Positions 16,119-24,114 are shown, counted from the first letter of the stretch. The stretch: DNA of 34,329 bases from Treponema sp. (GCA_031264395.1 JAISEB010000232.1:1-34329); one strand, 5' to 3'. A program made the numbers and translations. Notes: a model not told the origin generated them from the sequence alone.

Positions 16119-16958
16119 CTATAAAAACGAGCGGACCAGCTGGTCCGTCAGGAGACTCCACCCGTCGACAAGAATAAAAAGGATCAGCTTGAAGGGCATG
16201 GATATCATGACAGGGGGCAGCATGATCATGCCCATGGACATGAGGGCGCTCGCGACCACCATGTCGATAACAATAAAGGGAATAAAAAGCATTATCCCTA
16301 TCCTGAACGCCACGGTTAATTCATTAAGAATGAAGGCGGGAACAAGCACATAGGTAGGAACGTCGGCAAGGGTGCCCGGCCTTTCAAGGCCGCGCATCGC
16401 CATGAAGAGCCTTATGTTTTCCGGATGGTTCCGCATCTGGCTGTACATGAAGATACGGAACGGGGCTTCCGCCTCGCGGTAGGCCTCTTCCACCGAAAGT
16501 TCCCCCCGCGAAAGCGGCGCGATGGCGCCGGTGTACACCGTGTTCAAAGTAGGCCACATGATAAAAACCGTCATGAAGAGGGCTATTCCCATGAGGACCT
16601 GGTTGGGCGGAACCTGCTGCAGCGAAAGGGCCCGTTTGACAAAGTCCAGCACTATGGAAATGCGGAGAAAACTGGTCATAAGAATGACGATGCTTGGGGC
16701 AAGGGAAAGTACGGTGAGGAGCAGAAGCAGCTGGAGGGAAAAGGCCACTTCCTGCCCCGTCGCAGGGTTCCGCACGGAAAGATCTATAAAAGGAACGACA
16801 GGCGCTCCCGGCGCGGGCGGCAGCGCGGTGGTCCCCTCCGCCGCCTGTCCTGGAAAAGGAATATCCGGTACGCCGGGAAAGGGGGCGTTCTGCGCCCGCG
16901 CCCCGGGGACAATAAACAGAAAAAACACCGCGAAAAAAAGGGGGAACGCGTTTTTCAT
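16119..16958 (-). CDS. fliP: FliP, flagellar export-gate membrane protein
   Basis: 279 residues. The cleavable signal peptide is MKNAFPLFFAVFFLFIVPGA followed by RA, then a Pro-rich periplasmic stretch to about residue 65. The family motifs follow (LTVLSLAPSIVILMTSFLRI, VPPNQVLMGIALFMTVFIMW, PTYVLVPAFILNELTVAFRI, MIMLPPVMISMPFKLILFIL). FliP forms the pentameric core of the export channel with FliR. Its ATG lies 1 nt after the fliO stop, so the two genes are translationally coupled. Confidence 0.97.
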   Translation of the reverse strand: MKNAFPLFFAVFFLFIVPGARAQNAPFPGVPDIPFPGQAAEGTTALPPAPGAPVVPFIDLSVRNPATGQEVAFSLQLLLLLTVLSLAPSIVILMTSFLRISIVLDFVKRALSLQQVPPNQVLMGIALFMTVFIMWPTLNTVYTGAIAPLSRGELSVEEAYREAEAPFRIFMYSQMRNHPENIRLFMAMRGLERPGTLADVPTYVLVPAFILNELTVAFRIGIMLFIPFIVIDMVVASALMSMGMIMLPPVMISMPFKLILFILVDGWSLLTDQLVRSFL

Positions 16959-16959
16959 G

Positions 16960-17589
16960 CTACAGCCCCCTCAGCCGCTCCCGGCGCTTGCGGACATTAT
17001 CCGCCCCGGGAGGCCGCGGCCCCTGTATGCCCATGCGGAGCAGAAGGGCTTTGAAATCAAGGCGGCCGGCGCCTTCGGCGTTCCTGCGGCCCTGTTCCAG
17101 CATCATGGCGCTTATGGTGTTCTGATCGGTTATCTCGGCGATAAGATTCACGCCGGCATCCGCCGAACCGACAAGCCAGGCTTTTTCACCGGCCGATATG
17201 ACATGAACAAAACGGCCGGCTCCAAGGCTTGCCGTAGACAAAATTTTCAGGTTGGGATCGGTCTGCGGGGAAGGCCTCGACACTTTTTTCATGAAGAAGA
17301 CCACGCCGTAGACGGCAAGCGCGACAACGGCAAGGACGAGGATCATTCTGATGATAAGGCCGGCCGAAGCGGCCCGGCCGGGCGCTTCGGCGGGAGGGGG
17401 ATCTCCCAGAACAATGGCCCGTTCGGCCTCTTCCCGCGCCGAGACGGCGGCTTCGGCGGCCGGACGGATCTCTTCGTCCTGGGTAAACGCGAAAGGCGCG
17501 CTTAAAAAGAATATAAGGAATACATACACCGCCGCCCCAATGCGGACGGCGTTACGGCAGGTATACAGTTTTTCCCCTCCCAAGTACAA
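16960..17589 (-). CDS. fliO: FliO/FliZ-type export-gate assembly protein
   Basis: Up to 209 residues from TTG 17589. The start is uncertain. The only strong Shine-Dalgarno (GGGAGGGG, 17573-17580) lies inside this frame and points to CTG 17568, giving 202 residues. TTG 17583 and GTG 17529 are other options. An N-terminal signal sequence (YVFLIFFLSAPFAFT) is followed by an acidic periplasmic region, a transmembrane helix (AGLIIRMILVLAVVALAVYG) and a FliO cytoplasmic domain (LKILSTASLGAGRFVHVISA, AWLVGSADAGVNLIAEI). FliO helps assemble the FliP ring. A sigma70 promoter lies directly upstream. Confidence 0.88.
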   Translation of the reverse strand: MYLGGEKLYTCRNAVRIGAAVYVFLIFFLSAPFAFTQDEEIRPAAEAAVSAREEAERAIVLGDPPPAEAPGRAASAGLIIRMILVLAVVALAVYGVVFFMKKVSRPSPQTDPNLKILSTASLGAGRFVHVISAGEKAWLVGSADAGVNLIAEITDQNTISAMMLEQGRRNAEGAGRLDFKALLLRMGIQGPRPPGADNVRKRRERLRGL

Positions 17590-17604
17590 ACTGATTACTA
17601 CATA

Positions 17605-17633
17605 ATTATATATTCATTCGCAATTAATATCAA
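17605..17633 (-). promoter_or_regulatory. Internal near-consensus sigma70 promoter before fliO
   Basis: On the minus strand TTGATA (17628-17633, 5/6) is followed by a 17-bp spacer and TATAAT (17605-17610, 6/6). The -35 overlaps the fliY TGA stop. The expected start near 17598 lies just upstream of fliO. This short AT-rich gap is unlike the tight junctions elsewhere in the cluster. Confidence 0.75.
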
Positions 17634-18781
17634 CCCATTTCGTTCATCCGCTCCATCGGAGAAACAATTTCCGTTACGCGGACGCCGAAATTTTCATCGA
17701 TAACCACAACTTCGCCCTTGGCTATGAGTTTATGGTTAACCAGTATATCCACAGGCTCGCCGGCAAGTTTGTCCAGCTCTATGATGGTCCCTTCTCCCAT
17801 CCCCAGAATTTCCTTGATGAGCTTGCGGGTGCGGCCCAGCTCCACGGTCATCTCCATGAAGACGTCCATGATAAGGCCTATGTTGCCGGCTTCCTGTGAA
17901 GAAGCCCTGGGCACCAGGTTGGGGAACTGGACGGACTGCACGCTGGCCGGCTGGCCCATCATGCCGCCTCCCATGCCCATATTCGGCATGGCGCCCATGC
18001 CCTGCATCGCGCCCATATCCATGCCCATTCCCATGTTCGGCATAGCGCCCATACCCTGCATGCCGCCCATGTTAGGCATGCCCATGCCCTGCATGGCGCC
18101 CGCGCCGGGCGAAGCCTGGCCGTTAAGGGCGCGCGCTATATCGCCGGCAACCGAAGCGCCGAAGACTTCCCAGATCTGATGGACATTTCCGTCTCCCAGA
18201 TCAAGCTGATACACGGCGCAGGGAAATTCCCCCGCCGGCAGGGCCGCGGCGGCCTTGGGCACGTTCGCCGCCTCGGGCGAAACCGACGCGATGGATTTAT
18301 TGCCTGTCTTGTCGGTAAGGCTCGTGATCTGTGTTCCCACCAGCTGCGAAACAACTTCGCCCAGCACCGACATGGCCATTTCATCCAGCGCGATGTTCTC
18401 TTCCTTGTTCATGAGGCTGGCAATAGCTTTGGCGGTGACTTCGGGAATGATGAAGGAATGTTCCCCCGGAAAACCGGAGCTGAAATCGGCCTTGACCGCC
18501 GTTACCGTATCGGGAAGGGACGAAAGAAACGCGTCCCTGCTTGAAAACGACACCTGCGGGCCCTTAATGGTAACCGCCGCGCCCGTCATCATGGAAAGGT
18601 TGGAAGACTGCGCCTCAACCGTGGACGCCAAAAAATTCTGCAGCGCCTGCCTGTCGCCCTCCGAAGAGCCGGCCGTCATCGTGGCGGACGGAGCCGCCTG
18701 GGGGGCCGCCCCCATGCCGGAAGAATCCACACCGGCCAGTAACGCGTCTATTTCATCCTGAGAAAGTGCGCCGTCGCTCAT
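17630..18781 (-). CDS. fliY: FliY/FliN flagellar motor switch protein with Met-rich linker
   Basis: 383 residues. The N-terminus has LSQDEIDALL (6-15), the CheY-P-binding type motif also seen in FliM. About 40-222 is a CheC-like domain. About 224-280 is a Met/Gly linker, and about 285-378 is the C-terminal SpoA/FliN domain (ELGRTRKLIKEILGMGEGT, ELDKLAGEPVDILVNHKLIA). This order matches FliY of Bacillus and spirochaetes. The CheC signature S-x3-E-x2-N reads S138...E142...S145, so the Asn of the CheY-P phosphatase site is missing at this position. The start overlaps the fliM stop by 4 nt (ATGA). FliY/FliN forms the lower rotor ring and docks the export apparatus. Confidence 0.94.
   Translation of the reverse strand: MSDGALSQDEIDALLAGVDSSGMGAAPQAAPSATMTAGSSEGDRQALQNFLASTVEAQSSNLSMMTGAAVTIKGPQVSFSSRDAFLSSLPDTVTAVKADFSSGFPGEHSFIIPEVTAKAIASLMNKEENIALDEMAMSVLGEVVSQLVGTQITSLTDKTGNKSIASVSPEAANVPKAAAALPAGEFPCAVYQLDLGDGNVHQIWEVFGASVAGDIARALNGQASPGAGAMQGMGMPNMGGMQGMGAMPNMGMGMDMGAMQGMGAMPNMGMGGGMMGQPASVQSVQFPNLVPRASSQEAGNIGLIMDVFMEMTVELGRTRKLIKEILGMGEGTIIELDKLAGEPVDILVNHKLIAKGEVVVIDENFGVRVTEIVSPMERMNEMG
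17957..18094 (-). repeat. Met/Gly repeat tract in fliY
   Basis: Encodes FliY residues 230-275. The unit MQGMGAMPNMGM appears three times with small changes, and 18 of 46 residues are methionine. The DNA shows recurring ccatgcccatg/gcgcccatgcc blocks. The frame is kept throughout, so it is a coding repeat and not damage. Confidence 0.9.
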
Positions 18782-19809
18782 GTCATCTCCTCCCCTTCGG
18801 ACGCGAGCTCTTCAAATTCTTCCTGTTCAAGCTCCGCGATCTTTTTGGTAATCTGCACCGCCATTTTCTTCCCGATTACGCCGGGGCGGCACAGAAATTT
18901 CCGCTTGCTGCCTATGTTAAGCGAATAGGGGTCGCCGATGCGGGTATTGTACAGCCTGACAACATCCCCTATCTGCAGGGAAAGCACGTCCCGCACGGGG
19001 ACGTTTATCTTTCCTATTTCGGCTACTACATTAACATCGACAGTTGAGAGCTTGTCCTTTAGCACGCTGAGGTTTTCCGTGGTTGCCCCCCGGCGCACCG
19101 AGGAGTACCAGAACTGGGCGGAAAGTTTTCCGATAATGGGCTCTATGGTTATGTAGGGGATGCAGAAGTTCATCATTCCTTCCACCTCGCCAACCTTTGT
19201 TTCAAGGGTAACAAGGACCACCATTTCCGTGGGGGGAACGATCTGGGCGAACTGCGGGTTCGTGTCTATCTGCCCAAGGCGGGGCCTCAGATCGATGACC
19301 GTGGTCCAGGCCTCGCGCATGTTTCCCAGAATGCGGACAATAATTCCTTCCATGACGGACGTTTCGATGTCGGTCAATTCATGCTGCGCCTTGGTTCCTT
19401 CTCCCGTGCCCCCGAAGAGGCGGTCTATGATGGAAAAGGTAACGGCGGGATCAATTTCAAGGATCGCGTTTCCCTTGAGGGGGTCCATGTTGATGATGGC
19501 AAGAGTCGTCGGCGTGGGAATCGAACGGATGAATTCCTCGTAGGTAAGCTGATCGACGGAGGCCACATGGACGTGAACCATGGAACGGAGCTGGGCGGAA
19601 AGGCTTGTGGTGGTAAGGCGCGCGAAGGTCTCGTGCATAATGGAGACCGTGCGTATCTGTTCCTTGGAGAATTTGTCGGGCCTTTTGAAATCGTAGATCT
19701 TGATCTTGCGGGTATCGGCCGCGGGCCTGAAATCCTCAGGCTCCGTGTCGCCGGCGTTTATGGCGGTGAGAAGCTGATCAATTTCCTCCTGGGACAAAAC
19801 TTCGGTCAA
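18778..19809 (-). CDS. fliM: FliM, flagellar motor switch protein
   Basis: 343 residues from TTG 19809, with AAAGGA about 7 nt upstream. The CheY-P-binding motif LSQEEIDQLL is at 5-14. The middle domain carries the FliG-binding GGxG loop (FGGTGEGTK) and the C-terminal SpoA domain follows (DVNVVAEIGKINVPVRDVLS, LQIGDVVRLYNTRIGDPYSL). FliM links CheY-P to rotation switching in the C-ring. It overlaps fliY by 4 nt and is separated from fliL by 91 nt. Confidence 0.97.
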   Translation of the reverse strand: MTEVLSQEEIDQLLTAINAGDTEPEDFRPAADTRKIKIYDFKRPDKFSKEQIRTVSIMHETFARLTTTSLSAQLRSMVHVHVASVDQLTYEEFIRSIPTPTTLAIINMDPLKGNAILEIDPAVTFSIIDRLFGGTGEGTKAQHELTDIETSVMEGIIVRILGNMREAWTTVIDLRPRLGQIDTNPQFAQIVPPTEMVVLVTLETKVGEVEGMMNFCIPYITIEPIIGKLSAQFWYSSVRRGATTENLSVLKDKLSTVDVNVVAEIGKINVPVRDVLSLQIGDVVRLYNTRIGDPYSLNIGSKRKFLCRPGVIGKKMAVQITKKIAELEQEEFEELASEGEEMT

Positions 19810-19900
19810 AACGGCATCCTTTACACCCTATGGTATCAATTTTTATCCCCTCATGCAACACCGCGCTTCTTTTCGCGGCGAAAAGCCGGACGCCTTTTGC
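19810..19900 (-). other. fliL-fliM gap with hairpin and weak promoter-like sequence
   Basis: This is the widest gap inside the motility cluster. It holds a perfect 7-bp hairpin CTTTTCG/CGAAAAG with a 3-nt loop (19869-19885), not followed by T residues. Further downstream are TTGCAT and, after 17 bp, TACCAT, a 7/12 match to sigma70. Either could adjust fliM expression relative to the stator genes. Evidence for activity is weak. Confidence 0.3.
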
Positions 19901-20458
19901 CTAATACATTTCCATAACGTCGAGCTTGTTGAAAAGAATATTCCTTACCTTGGCGGCGTCGAGATAACGGGTGTTGAGCTGATCCCGTATTTCCCGCTTC
20001 AGCGCCGTCTCGTTTTCCGGGACAAGCTCCGTGACGTCTTTCTGGCTGAAGTAGTTCCGTACAAAATCCCGCAGTTCATACTGGCGGCTTGTCAGTTCCG
20101 TCTGGGCCGCGTTGTCGTTCAGATCGTACTGGATGATCATGTCGACGGTGACGGAGAAGCCCGGGCCTTTTGTCCTTGTTGTTACCGGCCCTATGAGGGT
20201 AAACGCCGCGTATTCGGGGCGTTTACCCAGGTACGGATCGGTGGGATCGGTTACAGCGGTCCTTGATTTTCCCCCGCCCGTTACTATTCTTACGGTAAAA
20301 AACGACACGGTAACGATAATAAAGACCGCCCCAAGCCCTATGGCGGCGAATTTGAGAATTGTCGGAAGTATCGCGCCCAGTCCGGATGTTTTTTTCGGAG
20401 AACTGCCCAGAGACGCGGCGTCGCCGTCGCCAAGTTCCAGTTCATCACTGTCTGACAT
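19901..20458 (-). CDS. fliL: FliL, stator-associated flagellar membrane protein
   Basis: 185 residues. An acidic cytoplasmic start (SDSDELELGDGDAASLG) is followed by one transmembrane helix (ILKFAAIGLGAVFIIVTVSF) and a periplasmic FliL domain (YAAFTLIGPVTTRTKGPGFS, MIIQYDLNDNAAQTELTSRQ, ELRDFVRNYFSQK). FliL rings surround MotAB stators; in spirochaetes FliL affects periplasmic flagellar orientation and stator function. GGGGAGA precedes the ATG. It lies 48 nt after motB. Confidence 0.94.
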   Translation of the reverse strand: MSDSDELELGDGDAASLGSSPKKTSGLGAILPTILKFAAIGLGAVFIIVTVSFFTVRIVTGGGKSRTAVTDPTDPYLGKRPEYAAFTLIGPVTTRTKGPGFSVTVDMIIQYDLNDNAAQTELTSRQYELRDFVRNYFSQKDVTELVPENETALKREIRDQLNTRYLDAAKVRNILFNKLDVMEMY

Positions 20459-20506
20459 ACATTCTCCCCTTATTTGATCCTAACACACAAGGAACATCGT
20501 TTCAAA

Positions 20507-21250
20507 TTACAGGTGCCCTTCGTCAAGAACGATGACGTCCACCCGCCGGTTGGCGGCCCTGCCTTCGGGGGTATCGTTCCGCGCGAGGGGAACCGTGTCG
20601 GCAAAGCCCGCGGCCTGAAATCTCCGCTCGTCTACTCCTATATCGGCAAGATAGTGGAGTATATTAATGGACCTGGCCGCCGAAAGCTCCCAGTTCGATT
20701 CCCAGGGGCCGGCCGGGTCAACCGCCTCGTTGTCGGTGTGGCCCTCGAGGCGTATCTTCCGCGGCCGCCCGTCGCTGTCCACAAGATCGGGGGAAGCAAG
20801 GAAGGTCGCAAGCCGTAACAGTATGTCCCGCGTCGCGTCTATATTGATCTGGGCGCTCGCCGGCCTGAAAAAGGTGTCGGAAACAAGGGTTATTACAAGG
20901 CCCCGCTCGTCGTGGGTAATGCGGACTTTGCTGGAATTGATCTCCGGGGTAAAAAGGCTCACCGCCCTGCGCAGCGCGGTGCCCAGGGAGCGTCCCCGTT
21001 CCATGGACGGCAGGGACATGATGGTGTTTCCAAGGTCCGCGCTGCGGCCCGCCGAAAGGGTGCGGCCCCCGGCAAGGGCCCCAAGGCCCCCCGTCCGCAT
21101 GGACGCGGCGATCTCCTGCATCTGGGCGGAACTGGATTCGTCGGGGTTGAACATGATCGCGAAGAAACAGAGCATAAGGGTGACCATGTCGGAATAGGTT
21201 GTAAGCCATTCCTGCGTCGCCGCCCGTATCTCTTTCTTTTTTCTCGCCAT
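20507..21250 (-). CDS. motB: MotB, flagellar stator subunit
   Basis: 247 residues. The short basic N-terminus is followed by the single transmembrane helix with the ion-carrying Asp21 (TTYSDMVTLMLCFFAIMFN). Next come a plug/linker and a C-terminal OmpA-like peptidoglycan-binding domain (ILLRLATFLASPD, LEGHTDNEAVDP, ELSAARSINILHYLADIGVD, NRRVDVIV). With MotA it forms the torque-generating channel anchored to peptidoglycan. The start lies 2 nt after the motA stop. Confidence 0.97.
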   Translation of the reverse strand: MARKKKEIRAATQEWLTTYSDMVTLMLCFFAIMFNPDESSSAQMQEIAASMRTGGLGALAGGRTLSAGRSADLGNTIMSLPSMERGRSLGTALRRAVSLFTPEINSSKVRITHDERGLVITLVSDTFFRPASAQINIDATRDILLRLATFLASPDLVDSDGRPRKIRLEGHTDNEAVDPAGPWESNWELSAARSINILHYLADIGVDERRFQAAGFADTVPLARNDTPEGRAANRRVDVIVLDEGHL

Positions 21251-21252
21251 AC

Positions 21253-22038
21253 TTAATTGTCCTTGAGGAGTTCCTGTTCCAGAGTTCTCCTGTCCGAGGG
21301 ATTAAGATAGGCAAGCAGTTTCATGACGAGGATGCGGGTATTGTCGCCCGCCTGAATGGAAAGAACCCCTTCAATTATCATTTCCTTTACCATGGATTCC
21401 TTCGCGTCCTGCGCTCTCAGCTTTGAGGCGAAGGGGGTCATGAAGAGGTTTGCCAATACGGAACCATAAAAGGTGGTAACGAGGGCCAGGGCCATGTTGG
21501 GGCCTATGGACGCCTTGTCTTCCAGGTTTTTGAGCATGGCGATAAGGCCGACGACGGTACCCAGCATCCCAAGGCCGGGGCCCAGTGTCGCCCACATGTT
21601 CACCGTGCCTATCTTGTCCGCGTGGCGGCCCTGCATCTGCGAAAGTTCCAGTTCCAGGAGGTTGCGTATCACCTCCTGATCGGTGCCGTCAACCACAAGG
21701 CGGAGCCCCTTCTTCATGTATTCGTCGTCAAGATCCTCAAGCTCGTCCTCAAGGGCCAAAAGCCCTTCGCGCCTGGCCTTTTCGGAAAAGGCCACCATCT
21801 TCTGTATGATCCCCTTTTCGTTAAAAACCGGTATGCGGAAGGTGCGGCCAAGGAGGCTCCAGATGCCCAGGGCTTCGGACAGGGAGGTGGCAAGCATGAG
21901 GGCGAAGTAGGACCCGATAACGACCATAAGAAAGGACGGCAGGTCGACGACGGTCCCTATGGAACCGCCCGAAGAGTAAATGGACATGACAACCATACCG
22001 ATAGCGCCGAAAACACCTATTAAACTCGATATGTCCAT
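21253..22038 (-). CDS. motA: MotA, flagellar stator subunit
   Basis: 261 residues with four transmembrane helices: GVFGAIGMVVMSIYSSGG, LPSFLMVVIGSYFALMLATS, and a C-terminal pair containing MWATLGPGLGMLGTVVGLIA and VTTFYGSVLANLFMTPFASK. The two conserved prolines of the channel (GPGLG and MTPF) are present. The cytoplasmic loop between helices 2 and 3 is charged (ALEDELEDLDDEYMKKGLRL) and contacts FliG. It sits 6 nt after flbD and 2 nt before motB. Confidence 0.97.
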   Translation of the reverse strand: MDISSLIGVFGAIGMVVMSIYSSGGSIGTVVDLPSFLMVVIGSYFALMLATSLSEALGIWSLLGRTFRIPVFNEKGIIQKMVAFSEKARREGLLALEDELEDLDDEYMKKGLRLVVDGTDQEVIRNLLELELSQMQGRHADKIGTVNMWATLGPGLGMLGTVVGLIAMLKNLEDKASIGPNMALALVTTFYGSVLANLFMTPFASKLRAQDAKESMVKEMIIEGVLSIQAGDNTRILVMKLLAYLNPSDRRTLEQELLKDN

Positions 22039-22044
22039 AAACCA

Positions 22045-22242
22045 CTACTCCCCGTCTTTAAATGGGCTTAACCGCCCGCGGTACTCTTCGATTTTTCGTA
22101 AAACATCCTTCACTTCTTCCCGTACGATAAGGTGCTTGCCCGACAGCATAACCAGAGTGGTGTCGGGGTTGATCTCTATCGCCTCAATTTGATGAGGATT
22201 GACATAATATTCAATGCCGTCAAGCCTTGTTACCTTAATCAT
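22045..22242 (-). CDS. flbD: FlbD-family small flagellar protein
   Basis: 65 residues, matching the FlbD/SwrD family of about 60-70 residues. The start MIKVTRLDGIEYYVNPHQIE, then AIEINPDTTLVMLSGKHLIV, is typical, and a charged helix ends the protein. In Bacillus the homologue SwrD raises stator torque. Its place between flgE and motA is conserved in spirochaetes and Firmicutes and fits a stator-linked role. Confidence 0.93.
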   Translation of the reverse strand: MIKVTRLDGIEYYVNPHQIEAIEINPDTTLVMLSGKHLIVREEVKDVLRKIEEYRGRLSPFKDGE

Positions 22243-22254
22243 ACAGGATTTTCA

Positions 22255-23655
22255 TTACCGTTTCAGCGTCAAAAGTTCCTGCAGAAGCTGATCGGCAGTT
22301 TGTATGGTCCGGGAATTGGCCTGGAAGCCCCTCTGGGTGATGATCATGTCGGTGAACTGCTCGGCCATGTCCACGTTGGACATTTCAAGAAAGCCCGCCA
22401 CTATTTTGCCCTTGCCGGCTATGCCCGAAGGGCCTATGTTGGCGGCCCCGGAGTTGTTGGATACAACGTAGTTGTTGTCCCCGGCCTTTTCAAGGCCTCC
22501 CTGGTTGGGGAAACTCGCCATGGCAACCTGGCCCAGAACACGCACCGTTCCGTTGTCGTAGGTTCCCGTGATAACGCCGCTTTGATCGATTTTGAAGTTT
22601 TCAAGATAGCCCATGGAATGGCCGTCCTGCTCCACAGGCTTCGTGGACGCGGCGTCCGAAAACTGGGTAATGGAATTGACCACGCCCCCGACCGTTCCCA
22701 GGCGGAGGGCAAATTCCTGCCTGACAGGAGTGCCGTCCTCATTGGGAGTTGCGGCAAGGATATCGAAGGCCACGTTCATCAGCACTTCGCCGTCCGGGCC
22801 CGACACGTTCCCGGCCCCGTCTTCGGCGGAAAGGAGCGTGCCGTTGTTGTTGAAGTTGACCGTGAAATTCACGGGCCCCCCCGCGGCGGGAGCCTCCGCG
22901 CCCAGCCCTATCGAGGCGTTGTTGACATCTTCCGTTTCGGGGTCCACCGAAAGCTGGGCGTTCCAGCTGTTGCTGGTCCCCGGCACGCGGCTGAATTCCA
23001 CCTGCAGCGTATGTGTCGCGCCAAAGGAATCGTATATTTTAATGGCCGTTGCCCAGGTTCCCTCGCGGGTCTGCAGCTCCGTGGGATTTTCGGGAATTTC
23101 GGGGATGTTCTTGTTGAGATTACAGGCGTAGTTGACAAAGGTCGTGGCCCGCGCGGGGTCTTTGGAACCCACCGGGATGACAATATCCTCAATCTGCCGG
23201 GAAACGTCAATGAACTGCTGGCCCATAACCTCCCGCGCCATCCAGCCCTGTACCCTCATGCCGTTGGCGGGGTTCACCATGGTACCGGCCTCGTCTATGC
23301 TGAAGGCCCCGTTCCTGGTGTACAGTTCCCTGTCTCCTTCGTGGAGGACAAAGAACCCCGTCCCCTGAACGGCAAGATCCGTCCCTATCCCGGTGCTTTG
23401 AAGGCTCCCCTGGATGTGTATGGTGTCTATGGAGGCGACGGACATTCCAAGGCCCACTTCCTTTGGATTAACGCCCCCCAGTTCTTCGGTGGGACGGGTC
23501 GCGCCCTGAAGCTGCTGGTACAGGATGTCCTGAAAGTTCACCCGGTTGCGCTTGAAACCCGTCGTGTTGATGTTGGCGATGTTATTACCGATAACATCCA
23601 TTCTTGTCTGATGGTTCTGCAGTCCGGATACGCCGGAAAATAACGATCGCATCAT
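22255..23655 (-). CDS. flgE: FlgE, flagellar hook protein
   Basis: 466 residues. The N-terminal rod/hook motif is LFSGVSGLQNHQTRMDVIGN followed by NIANINTTGFK. The C-terminal coiled region is SNVDMAEQFTDMIITQRGFQ, then ANSRTIQTADQLL. The middle forms the exposed D1/D2 domains. Cys178, within NYACNLNKN, is the only cysteine, and Lys165 (PVGSK) matches the lysinoalanine partner known from T. denticola. Hook subunits are therefore expected to be covalently joined, as in other spirochaetes. It lies 6 nt after flgD. Confidence 0.97.
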   Translation of the reverse strand: MMRSLFSGVSGLQNHQTRMDVIGNNIANINTTGFKRNRVNFQDILYQQLQGATRPTEELGGVNPKEVGLGMSVASIDTIHIQGSLQSTGIGTDLAVQGTGFFVLHEGDRELYTRNGAFSIDEAGTMVNPANGMRVQGWMAREVMGQQFIDVSRQIEDIVIPVGSKDPARATTFVNYACNLNKNIPEIPENPTELQTREGTWATAIKIYDSFGATHTLQVEFSRVPGTSNSWNAQLSVDPETEDVNNASIGLGAEAPAAGGPVNFTVNFNNNGTLLSAEDGAGNVSGPDGEVLMNVAFDILAATPNEDGTPVRQEFALRLGTVGGVVNSITQFSDAASTKPVEQDGHSMGYLENFKIDQSGVITGTYDNGTVRVLGQVAMASFPNQGGLEKAGDNNYVVSNNSGAANIGPSGIAGKGKIVAGFLEMSNVDMAEQFTDMIITQRGFQANSRTIQTADQLLQELLTLKR

Positions 23656-23661
23656 ATCGCA

Positions 23662-24105
23662 TCACTCCTCATAGATCCTTGCCACCTGTTCCCAGGCGTA
23701 TGTAACACCGTTTACCATAACGGCGGGAACCTCCCCCCTTTCCACCGCCATTACCGCGCCTTCCACTACCTTTTCGCCGTCCACAATTCGCACCTGGCGC
23801 CCCAAAGCGGAGGACGCCCCGGCCACATCGAGCATGCGGGTCAATTTGGCAAAATCGGCCGCCATACCGGTCATCTGCTCCAGCGTGGAAAACTGGGCCA
23901 TCTGCGCGATGAACTCCTTGTCTTCCATGGGGGCGGTCGGGTCCTGATAGGAAAGCTGGGTGATAAGGATCTTGAGAAAATCATCCTTCCCCAGATTCCG
24001 CCCGGAAATTTTCCCGTCGTTAAGGGTTTTGTTAAAATCGGCGGCTATTTTGTCGTTTTCCGCTTTTTCCCGCGGGCTCAAGACCGATTCTATCGCTGCT
24101 GCCAT
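23662..24105 (-). CDS. flgD: FlgD, hook-assembly scaffold (short form)
   Basis: 147 residues, against about 230 in enterobacteria. The conserved export/capping N-terminus is present (LGKDDFLKILITQLSYQDPT, APMEDKEFIAQMAQFSTLEQ). The C-terminal part is only a small beta unit (LGRQVRIVDGEKVVEGAVMA), so one of the two enterobacterial C-terminal domains is reduced or absent. FlgD caps the growing hook and is removed when the hook is complete. It lies between fliK and flgE. Confidence 0.94.
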   Translation of the reverse strand: MAAAIESVLSPREKAENDKIAADFNKTLNDGKISGRNLGKDDFLKILITQLSYQDPTAPMEDKEFIAQMAQFSTLEQMTGMAADFAKLTRMLDVAGASSALGRQVRIVDGEKVVEGAVMAVERGEVPAVMVNGVTYAWEQVARIYEE

Positions 24106-24114
24106 GTATGTCTC

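Noticed and set aside
17957..18094. Assembly error or frameshift in fliY caused by repeats
   Set aside because: The frame stays open through the repeat and leads directly into an intact SpoA domain.
22132..23643. Plus-strand frame of 503 codons opposite flgE
   Set aside because: flgE on the minus strand is certain, with the family termini and the cross-link residues. The plus frame is a shadow.
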